From Hericium rajendrae (lineage: Eukaryota; Basidiomycota; Agaricomycetes; Russulales; Hericiaceae): 64,000 bases of DNA. Shown here in pieces: positions 55,651-64,000 of this stretch. Positions within the stretch are counted from its first letter, which is position 1. Each line of letters begins with the position of its first letter. The stretch covers positions 186,001 to 250,000 of the forward strand of contig CM065890.1 in the NCBI GenBank assembly GCA_033439255.1. Direction: 5' to 3'. Under the pieces are notes generated by a model. It was not told the origin of the DNA. It made no database searches and worked only from the letters and a program-made list of their open reading frames with translations. Made by a program: the position numbers and the translations under genes.

Positions 55651-56957
55651 CTACACAAGCGGCGGCACGGTCAGATCCGCCACGGCACTCTGTATCGCCC
55701 GCCTCCACGCCTCCTCCGTGCAATATCCCCCCGCACGCATAATCCCCTCCTTGTCCCGCCGCACCGCCTCGCTGGCCGGATCGAAGTAGCTCGGCCGCAG
55801 GCTATACCGGTCCTCATACGCATACCAGTCGTCCTGGAACGGCACATGCGGCACATCCGCGACGGTGCTGCGCACGGTGCGCGTGCGCAGGAACAGCGCG
55901 GACGTCTGCTGCACGGCAGTCTCGGCGGCGACCATGCGCGCCTGCGCGCGCTTGAGCGCGTCCGCGCGCGACTGCGCGACGAGGCGCGTCGCGTCGACGG
56001 TGCTGCTCTCGAGCGAGTCGATGAGCTGGCGGCGCTCGCTCTCGCGCGCGTCGCGCTCGGCCTCCTCCGTGCGGCGCGCCTCCTCCGCGCGCAGCTGGCG
56101 CTCCTTGCGCTCGGCGTCCTCCTGCTCTTTGAGCGCGAGGACGTAGGCCGCTTCGCGCTGCTGGTTGAGCTCGATGAGCGCGGCGTTTTCTTTGTGGTAG
56201 GCGGCGATGCGGGCTTCTGTTTGGGGTATATCGATGTCGTTGATGAGGTTGAAGGCTGCGGTGGCGTTAGTGGTGGAGAGAATAAGGTGAGGGAGGGCTT
56301 ACTGATGTCTTCTATCTCTTCGAGATAATCGTTGTAAGATCGCAAGTCGGCAAAGTCATCTCTGCGTTTGTTGAATCTAGAGAAGCAATGATCAGATGAT
56401 GTTGACCAGGTGGTTCCAATAAAACCCACTCTTTCGCTATTCGTCTGCGGACGGCGACCTCTTTTTCGACAGTGAGGTCCTCGAATGTTTGTGGCATAAA
56501 GGCTAGCTTTCGGAGGATTTTGTTGCATATCGGACAGGGTGCTGGTCCCAGAGTGAAAAGCCTATCGATGCACGACTCGCACCTTTGGGCGGGCAGTGTG
56601 AGAACTGTAAATACATTAAAAGCAGGGCAAGACGACCTGCTTACATCTTGTGATAGCATGAGCTGACCAGCAAGCGCAACTTTGGGTTGAGGTACCTGTC
56701 CGACTTGCATACCGGACATTGATCGTCCATGGACTGACCTTTGATTAGAGGCGTATACAAAGTGGGTCAGTATGGCTCCTTACGAAGAATTCAGATGTTC
56801 TGCCAGACGGATCCTTGACACCACCGCCGAAGATGGTAGAAGACGTGCTTTGCACATGATGAGGTGTGACTGGCCGCGTGGATGCTGCAGAGGAGGTGCC
56901 CTTGCGCACCGTCGTACCACGCAGCCATCCGCCCATAGTCCTGCCAGTGGTCGACAT
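55651..56957 (-). CDS. TFB3: TFIIH/CAK assembly factor TFB3 (MAT1)
   Basis: Exons (minus strand) 56957-56784, 56733-56645, 56582-56430, 56376-56303 and 56255-55651 give 364 residues. TFB3 bridges the CDK-activating kinase to core TFIIH and acts in transcription initiation and DNA repair. A C3HC4 RING (about 64-109) reads QCPVCKSDRYLNPKLRLLVS, then CYHKMCESCIDRLF and PCPICNKILRK. The MAT1-specific block follows: FMPQTFEDLTVEKEV, RRRIAKEFNKRRDDF, SYNDYLEEIEDI and FNLINDIDI. A long charged coiled-coil (about 190-270) leads to the C-terminus. The 58-residue N-terminal extension is Thr/Ser/Gly-rich. Start at 56957 is the likely one; an in-frame ATG at 57059 would add 34 residues. Confidence 0.93.
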
Positions 56958-57247
56958 GGCTGTCGAGTCCAATTGTGGTGGCGGGCAGCTCTTCGTAAGT
57001 ACGGGACCCGAAGTAGCGGCGCATGGACGGCCAAATATTTGTCCATTGTGCACGTGCACGGAGCCATCACGTGGACAGCGAACAAAAGGCAGGGTTTCCT
57101 TTTGTGGACGTCAATACTTAACGCGCGCATCGACCAGCAAACCTCCAACGACCGAGTTCTCCGTTTTCCTCTTCTCCTTCTCTCTTATCTGTCCTGGACG
57201 ATCTTTAATATTTGCTTCCTTACTAGAATTCTTCATTTCTTGTAACG
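56958..57247. promoter_or_regulatory. Divergent interval, TFB3 and basic unknown protein
   Basis: 290 bp between divergent starts (less if TFB3 begins at 57059). CACGTGCACG at about 57050 and CACGTGGAC at 57070 are E-box-like words. Confidence 0.5.
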
Positions 57248-58490
57248 ATGTCTATCACCGACCGCGTATGCTTAGCTGGTCTTGACGCTATGGTCCTTCA
57301 CCTCCATGATTCTGCATTCAAACCACCCACTCGTTCGCTCGCATCCTCGACACAGTCCGGGTTCACATACAACAGCTTCAAACACCGCTCCAAGTCTGTC
57401 ATTGGTATCCTGCGCAAGACTCGAACCCTGGCTGTCGTGCGTCGGAATTTACACGGTATCGCTCGCTTATCTGACCTTGAGGTTTTAGGACGCCCCCAGT
57501 CCGGACCACGAGCCACGAAACAACCCCCTCGCTCCTTCAGCGCCACTTTCTTTTGTAACGAAAACCTCAAGCTCAGCCCTCCACTTCGTCCCGCACGCCG
57601 GTGACGGCGAGTTGCGCTTCCAGCCCCTGCCTGCCGTGAAACGAACGTCTGTGCTCGAAGTGCACACCCAGCTCCTGCCCAACCCGCATCCTCCTGCCTC
57701 GCTCTCGACGTCAGAACGAACCGGCACACGTGCGAATCCCGCATCTTCGCTCAATCACGGAGATTACATCGTACCCTCATTGCAGCATCCGAACAGCCCA
57801 TACATGCCCTGGGCCTCTTCCATTCGCAGCCAGATCATGCGTCCGCCCACCCCGACATCAGATCATTCTCGCCCTTCCAGTAACTACTCTCGCACTATAT
57901 CCAGCGCAGGCCCTCACGCCCCCGAGCCAAGACGACCATCAGGCCAGGCATCTGTACGCCCCGCGTCCAAGCCAGGCCGATTTAAATCCCTGCGGCGATC
58001 CCTCAAGAAAAGCCTCGGCGGCCTCGTGCGCCAGCTCACCACGTACACGCGCCGCCGCCCCGACATCGTCATCGCCGCAGACTCCGTGCCCGTGCTCTCC
58101 GGCCGCAGCTTCGACACGGACGACTCGCGCTCGCTCCTCACGCCCCCCACGCAGTCCGTCATCTCCATCTCGCCCTCCTCCGACTTTGTCCATCTCGCCG
58201 AGTGGCTCGACGAGCGCAACCGCGACGCGGGTGCGGACGACGGCGTCATGATGTCGCTCGATGACTACGAGCGGCGCGGCAGCTGGCTCGCGCTCGTGCC
58301 CGACAAGGACAAGTGCTGCGGCTCGGCGTGTGGGCGCGCGGGGTGCGACGTGCACGTTCCGCGTGCGCGCAAGCTGTCCATGTCCCTTCCTGCGTTGCCT
58401 ACTGTGCAAGCTTCTGCCTTCCTTTCCCCGTCGTCCATTCCTGCCCGGCCGCCTGCTCCTCATATTTCCTTGGTCCTTCCGCAAACCTAG
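57248..58490 (+). CDS. Basic protein of unknown function, probably two exons
   Basis: The second exon (an open frame from about 57612 to the stop at 58488-58490) is well supported by codon bias. It encodes a Ser/Pro-rich, basic protein with a strongly basic stretch (FKSLRRSLKKSLGGLVRQLT, about nt 57980-58040), an acidic patch around FVHLAEWLDERNRDAGADDG and a Cys cluster (CCGSACGRAGC). The upstream ATG frame at 57248 (MSITDRVCLAGLDAMVLHLH) ends in another frame at 57604, so an intron near 57480-57612 must join them; GAG/GTTTTA to GGCGAG/TTGCGC keeps phase but the donor is weak. If not spliced, the first usable ATG is 57804. No family recognised. Confidence 0.55.
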
Positions 58491-58865
58491 ACCCGTCATA
58501 TCTAATGCGTTTCTCTGGAATTTCTTGCTGTACAGTTTATTATCTCTACCACATCCGTTGACGTGACCCCGCATGCATGCAGTGACATATTTCTTGGATT
58601 GCACATACATAGACATCATTGTACTTATTTAACAGCAAACTTCAAAATGTACTATATAACCCGTTCACAACAATCTTCACACCTGTAGCTACAGCTGTAG
58701 ACTTTGACGACACCCCTAACATGACAAGATGTTGAGTTGGTGGTGTCTGGACCGGCCCAGCTGCAGCGCTCCAGCTATGATGCTCCTCCCGCTTGCTGCA
58801 CTTTAAACTCTCTCTCTCACCATTATTCTCGCCAGGACCATCCACATCCCATCTCTAATCCAACA
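58491..58865. other. Interval before the HAD paralogue
   Basis: 375 bp with no gene. GTAGCTACAGCTGTAGAC at about 58685 is a small palindromic stretch. It contains the promoter of the HAD paralogue at 58866. Confidence 0.45.
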
Positions 58866-59724
58866 ATGGCGCCCCCGCCCACCCGCGCGCTGCTCATCGA
58901 CCTCTCCGGCACAATCCAAATCGGCGCGCACGCGACCCCCGGCGCCGCATCCGCCATCGAGCGCCTGCGCGCCGCACACATCCCCTTCCGCTTCTGCAGC
59001 AACACAAGCAACGAGTCCACCCACGCGCTCCTCGAGCGCCTGCACAACCTCGGCATCGACGTGCGCGACGGCGAGCTCTGGACGAGCCTCCGCGCCGTCG
59101 GCGCCGCGCTGCGCAGCCGCCAGTGCTCGCGGTGCGCACCCCTGTCCCGCTACACTACATCATCCGCAGTCCAGCTCTGACACCTCCCACAGCCCGTTCA
59201 TACTCGCGACCGAGCCCGCAAAGCAAGAAATCCTCGCAAGCATCGGCGCGCCCCCGCCCGCGCTGCACGAGGTCCCGCCGAGCATTGACGCGCCCGCGCC
59301 CGCAGACACGCCGCACGCGGACTACGACGCCGTCGTGCTCGCCTACGCGCCCGCGCACTACGACTTCCACACGCTCAACACGGCCTTCCGCGTGCTCATG
59401 CACGAGCTCCCCGCGCAGGCGGACACCGCGCACGCGCCGCCGCTGCCGCTCTTCGCGACGCACGCGTCGCGCTACGTCCAGGCTGCGGACGGGCGCCTGT
59501 CGCTTGGTCCGGGCCCGTTCGTTGCGGCGCTCGAGATGGGCGCGGGCGTGCGGGCGCAGGTTGTCGGTAAGCCGGAGCGCGCGTTTTTTGAGATGGCGCT
59601 GCGCAGCTTTGATTTCGCGCCTGGCGCGGAGGTGGGGCGCATTGTGATGGTGGGCGACGATGTGCGAGGGGATCTGGACGGCGGGGCGGACATGTTTGTG
59701 TCGGAAGCGGCGCGGCGCATTGAG
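58866..59724 (+). CDS. HDHD2-like HAD phosphatase, 3' end replaced
   Basis: Exons 58866-59131 and 59193-59724 encode 266 residues of a haloacid-dehalogenase hydrolase. Motif I is LLIDLSGT (nucleophile Asp), motif II RFCSNTSNES, motif III VVGKPE (Lys) and motif IV IVMVGDDVRGD (metal Asp pair). The large cap domain and DAPAPADTPHADYDAVVLAYA segment lie between. All catalytic motifs are present, but after DLDGGA the sequence departs from the family: instead of the KTGKYR-type C-terminus it reads DMFVSEAARRIE and a GT donor. Downstream to about 60158 a further open frame (CHARGATLRTAYAEAEILA onwards) may be the joined 3' exon, but I do not recognise it and no acceptor is certain. The paralogue at 48.0-48.9 kb has the opposite defect. 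Confidence 0.75.
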
Positions 59725-60158
59725 GTACGTGGTCATGGCTGATTGCTTCGTGCACACGCGCAAAAACGTAGCGACGTGGCTCCCGCGACAAACATCGCGT
59801 CGCACGAATGCTACACGCGCGCTCGCTCGCTTCTGCATTAGAACGAGCGAGAGCAGCACGCGCATGCGCTCCAAACCTCGTTCTTCGTAACGAAGGTCGT
59901 AGACCGCTTCTGGTCCGCTCACGATGTGTGCCATGCCCGCGGCGCCACTCTGCGAACAGCGTACGCGGAGGCAGAGATCCTCGCGATGTTCGAGTGGAAT
60001 ATGAGTTCCTCCGCACCCTATCCCCCCTTCTTCCGGCACGCCGGCCTCGCACACGAAGACGACGTACAGGTGCGTACCGTCGCGAAGAACCTCGAGATCG
60101 AGTGCGTTGCGCGTGCTCCACGGTCACCTATCGCCGCCATGTCTGGTTCTCTAGCGTA
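59725..60158 (+). other. Possible 3' exon of unknown origin after the HAD gene
   Basis: An open plus-strand frame at about 59890-60158 with strong codon bias (KVVDRFWSAHDVCHARGATL, AMFEWNMSSSAPYPPFFRHA, VRTVAKNLEIECVARA). It looks like coding sequence of another gene, cut off on its left. A repeat-like ATGCGTGCTCGCTC-rich passage at 59790-59870 separates it from the HAD exon. No family recognised. Confidence 0.4.
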
Positions 60159-62090
60159 ACTTGTATCTGCTGTATTTACATATTTACTTGCTTATATGGC
60201 CGTACTGTGCTTTGATCGAATCGAAATAAAATGTGACATCTTGTCTGTACAAGAGCACGATATTTAAGTTTCCCTCGAGAACTTGACTTGAAGCTTGAAG
60301 GCCGGCACGATAACATGGCGGCATTCAGCGCGCTTTCTCTCTCACCACAACTACCGACGCACTTGAAACAATGGTGCAAGTCCATGCTGGGATCCGAACT
60401 CCCAGTAACTGCTGCGTACTGGCCATGCATGCTAGCGCATGCTACGCCATAAGTTTCCTAACTTGAGGATGACGCCGGCCATGCCGCGGGTGCTCTTGCT
60501 GGTGCTGAGTAGCGCTGGGTCCCCGCATCAACTTGACCGTAAATGCCATGGCATGGTCAAGACCTTCACCAACATGAATGGCAGCAATTCCTCCAGATTT
60601 GCGACATGTAGCTCCAGAGCTGCTCGCTGCATGCCCCACTTCTCATTGCATCTCTATGATCTTCGATCGGGTGCGGCGACTTCCCCGCACCATTTCATGA
60701 TGGGGACATTCTCTTGCCATTACGCCGCTTGTCTCACTTGCAACGCACGGCGACGTCCCCTAGCATCTGAATATGCAGCACTGGCATCCCCTCAGATGTC
60801 GGGAATGATGATGCATCGCGGCCTTGCCGTAAAAAGCTCACATCGGTGTTCTCGACATGTTCATGTCTCTGCTGCGCCGTATCTGACGATGGCGAAGCCC
60901 AACCACAGGTGAGTACTTAATCTTATTCACCGTTAGTCGGTTGCCACCGTGCGTACTCACGCCTGCCGCCAAGGCTGCACCTTGTGCATTCAAGGAGTCC
61001 ACAACGGCAGCCACACCAATGGTCGGCGGGATCACTCAAGGCAGAGCACCCTGGCCTGGCTGTCGCAGCGCAAGGGCAGGATGACCACACAGACAGCCAA
61101 GATGGTACGCTCAAGTCAATCTCGACGACGGCGCTGATATCATGCATGCGGGCTTTGCATGCCTCTGCCCAGAATGCCACCATGCCCGCGGTGTCATCCC
61201 AACACGGATCCATGCCCCCGCCACACCATCACCCCCCCGCTGCTTTTTTCTAGCTACGAGCCACCAGACATTACATACATATTGATCCCTGCATGATAGA
61301 CTTGTCACCTCCAATCTCACAGCCTGACCGGGACCCGCCGCCACCGATTTGCCACGCATTTTGAGCTTTGGTGCATGAGCCGGAGTATGTTCAGCTCAAT
61401 GCTGAGGACCTCAGGTTATGCCCGACAGCAACACGTCGAAATCCAGTCCCGGCCCCGGGCCCCATGGTCAGCTCGACTCGCATCCCCCATATACCAGCTT
61501 CATACAGACGATAGAGCGACTCCGTCGCGTTCATCCAATGAGCCCAGTGTGACGTGTGAAAAGAGCGCCATCGTGATACTTGACGATGACGCCCTCGGTG
61601 CATCGTTGAGGTTTGGGCGAGAGGCAGATCCCAGTGGTGGGTAAATACGATGAAGCAGGTCGCCGGGAAGCAATGACAGTGGCGAGGCTGCGAATCCCAA
61701 AAGTGAGTCTCTACTGCACTAAAAATACGTCAGATACTTACCTTCTTGTCAGCGCAGCAGGTTGAACAATGAAACATCAGCACGAATTGCACAGAAAGCG
61801 GATGAGATGCCTCGGAGACGACAGCATGAAGCGTGCAAGAAGGTTGCTGGAAAGGCGAAAGGTAAGCAATATTGCCGCGTTCCAGAATGCAGGCGAGACT
61901 CACCGACTCTATCCCGTTCGAAGGCAGGGATCATATGCACCACCACCGCCCGTCACGATGCCCATGCGTCAACAGTCGGGCGGGAGGCAATTGCACGCAC
62001 ACGCAACAGGTTGAAGCAAGCAGGGACCGGTGTACGGCTATGGCCACGAATACAACAAGACGGGGCTGAGTGCCAGCGCAGACTGGAACG
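60159..62090. other. Gene-free region
   Basis: No recognised gene. Several intron-like signals (GTGAGTACTTAATC at 60910; CTTACCTTCTTGTCAG at 61737) and open frames of up to 157 codons are present, but their translations are compositionally odd and match no family I know. The words TCATGATG, GCATGC and GCCGGCAC recur. A decayed multi-exon gene or long non-coding transcript cannot be excluded. Confidence 0.35.
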
Positions 62091-62091
62091 C

Positions 62092-62742
62092 GGCGCGCAG
62101 GCTGGGCTCCGCCCAGCAGCATGCAGGCGCCGATCACGAAGGTCTTTTCCTAGTGACGCAGTCGCCGCTCAGCGCGGGCCACTGGATCCTGGATTTTCAG
62201 CCGCAAAAGTGACTTCCCTGCGGATACAGGTGAGTGTCGATAGATCTCAGCTAAATTTCAGGGAATATGACTTACCAGAGCACAGCAACCGCATCTCTCA
62301 CTCCCAGAACAAGCACCGCGTTCTCGCGCACATGCTGGGCTTCGCCCAGCAGCGCGAAGGCGTCGTCAACGCCAACGATGCCTCGATCACGAAGATCTTA
62401 TCCTAGTGATGCAGTCGCCGCTGGGCGCGGGCCACTGGAATCCTGGAATCTGGGGGACGAGAACCGGGTTTCCTACAAGCACAGGTGAGTACCAATAAGC
62501 TTGGCTATTTGAAAGGAAACTGGCTTGCCAGCATGTATACATCGTATTTCTCAGTCGCAGACACCCAGCGCGACGTAGCGTGCATCCTGGGCTCCGCCCA
62601 GCAGCGCGCAGACGCTGTCAGCGCCAGCGCAGCCCCGACCACGAAGGTCCTAACCTAGGGACGCGGTCGCCGCTTGGCGCGGGCCCCGGAACCCTGGGAT
62701 TTCGGCGATGAAGACTGGGCTTTCTGCAAGCACAGGTGAGCC
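62092..62742 (+). repeat. Triplicated 230-250-bp unit with splice-donor-like site
   Basis: Three direct copies: anchors CTGGGCTCCGCCCAGCAGC at 62102, CTGGGCTTCGCCCAGCAGCG at 62335 and CTGGGCTCCGCCCAGCAGCG at 62587 (offsets of 233 and 252 bp). After each comes an ATCACGAAGGTC-like passage, then CAGTCGCCGCT..GCGCGGGCC, a variable 40-50 bp, and CACAGGTGAG (or ATACAGGTGAG). The last word is a consensus 5' splice site at the same place in each copy. Copies differ by many substitutions and indels, so the duplication is old. No protein family is recognised in any frame. Confidence 0.8.
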
Positions 62743-64000
62743 CCGAATCTCGATCAATTACTGTACAGATCGACTTACACGCAGAGCCCAAGATCTCGCG
62801 CTGTGTCCTCTACGAAGGCGTCCAGCGGGTTGCGCCCGCCTCCCGAGGAGAGCGACGAGAGCGTCGAGGTGACGCTGAATTCGAGGGCCTAGTCCTGTAC
62901 ACATGCTATTGCATCGTGGAGACCCACGATGATCATTTGCATGCATGCGACAGTTGAAGACTCCGGTGGCTGTTTATGCATGAGCTCAAGAACATAGTAA
63001 GCATGAGGACTCTGTGACAAGGATAGATACTTACAAATATTATCAGGCTGTTTGAGGGCATTTAGAGAGGCAAGGCGGGGGTTCGAATGGAATCGTGTTC
63101 GACCGCAGAAGTGCGAGGGATGCTAAAAGCTCGTCGGAGCCTCGGAAGGGTTGAGGATCTCCCGCAGCAACGTAACTGCAGTTCCTTGAAACACAGACCA
63201 TCTTCGCAATCTTCCACACTCATAAATAGAACTCTTGGCCTTTAGTCACAGACAGCGGGATTGAGTAAAATGAGCTGATCCCCAGTTGCTGTGTGAATTC
63301 TGTTTCTGCACGTACTGTCCCTCTGAGATGAGAAATATTCCTCAAGTCCAGTTCAGCTTCATGAAATAATCCCTGATGCTAGCTGGATATCTTCTCTGGC
63401 TCAAATTGTTTTCTTCAGAGTCTTGGCTCCCCTCCGGTATAAGAATCTCATATGATGGCAGGTCAGAGTCCTGCCGAAATTCACTGATCTGATGGTGTCC
63501 ACCGGCTGTCGGACACCACGGGCATCAGTCTCATTTTTGCCGGTGGAGTACGAGTCCCGAGACGGAAGGCATGGCCATGGCAGACACCAGATGCAGCCTT
63601 GAATCGAATGGTGTCTGCTGCATGAAAGCAACATAAGAAAATAGATTTGTTCTGTAGAAACTTCCTGATGCTGCAGTCAGCCTCTGCATCAAGCTGAAGG
63701 ATGAAATTAAATGGCTGAGCCATATTCTATAGCAGGAATGACCACTTCGGAGGGCACTTGCAGCGGTAAGCAGGGAAGCGACGCTTGGCACCGAATCGGT
63801 ACGCCGGTACGAACGTGATTTGAATGCTGCGCGGTGGCTGCATCTAGTCTCAAAAATAAATGTAACTAACATATCTCAACTAGGGTAATGCTCTACAAGG
63901 CAGACAAAGTAAGAGTTACAATCGACTGGAGTGCAGAGAGGTGCTGAACGGGTGCATGTCGAGATCACTGGCGGTGATGTAAAGGCACACTGCAGCCGCG
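62743..64000. other. Right flank, no recognised gene
   Basis: Nothing identifiable on either strand. Only short frames and no clear repeats are seen. Confidence 0.4.

Noticed and set aside
55671-56528. A 285-codon minus-strand frame overlapping TFB3
   Set aside because: Ser/Arg-rich out-of-frame reading of the last TFB3 exon; the chosen frame matches MAT1 throughout.
60375-60435. tRNA-like stretch with GTTCGGATCCC on the minus strand
   Set aside because: The T-arm-like hairpin is not followed by a matching acceptor stem, and no anticodon arm or A-box could be placed.
1-64000. CRISPR array, operons or bacterial signals
   Set aside because: No evenly spaced identical repeats with unique spacers were seen. 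Introns and gene families are eukaryotic throughout.

Overview
The window is nuclear DNA of a filamentous basidiomycete, most likely an Agaricomycete of the polypore kind. Genes are split by many short introns (about 45-65 bp). The blue-light receptor is the basidiomycete form of White collar-1, with no zinc finger. The accessory genes (a kinase-like protein and two P-loop-type proteins) and the KDZ and hAT transposon remains also belong to families expanded in these fungi. All exon structures below were built by hand from reading frame, splice sites and protein conservation, and every full model closes to a whole number of codons.

Region 1 (1-27 kb) is mostly a mobile-element graveyard with two islands. 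It opens with a four-exon RPL10 gene (60S ribosomal protein L10). Next comes a 6-kb element with about 130-bp terminal inverted repeats (2557-8594), inserted in a decayed copy of a gene whose intact relative lies at 27.2-29.2 kb. A KDZ transposase relic, a split unknown ORF carrying a 2.9-kb inverted-repeat insertion (11960-14826), and a complete 637-bp miniature LTR retrotransposon with perfect 5-bp target duplication (15641-16277) follow. After these lie an intact kinase-like gene (17.6-19.7 kb) and a full-length dead hAT element (20992-25965), which itself carries a 369-bp MITE.

Region 2 (27-48 kb) is a compact, conserved gene island. In order it holds a P-loop-type accessory gene, White collar-1, a mitochondrial PDK-family kinase, the DEAH helicase PRP2, the Rab geranylgeranyltransferase alpha subunit BET4, the splicing factor SYF1, a small unknown protein, a WD40 protein and an MFS sugar-porter. 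Neighbours are arranged as divergent pairs with 180-510 bp between start codons and convergent pairs with 90-310 bp between stops. Two splicing factors (PRP2, SYF1) lie in this island.

Region 3 (48-64 kb) is mixed. A cytochrome P450 5' half is joined to a HAD-phosphatase 3' part at about 48.88 kb, and a paralogous HAD copy with the opposite end missing lies at 58.9 kb. Between them are a 1064-residue P-loop NTPase with a possible nuclease-like C-terminal region, TFB3 (TFIIH/CAK assembly factor) and a basic unknown protein. The last 4 kb holds no recognised gene, only a triplicated 230-250-bp unit that contains a splice-donor-like site.

The strongest leads are the nested, TSD-supported element insertions, the CpG-biased decay of one gene copy against its intact relative, the two accessory NTPase-type genes (one with a Walker A lacking its lysine and sharing a 223-bp promoter with the photoreceptor gene), and the reciprocal truncation of the two HAD paralogues.
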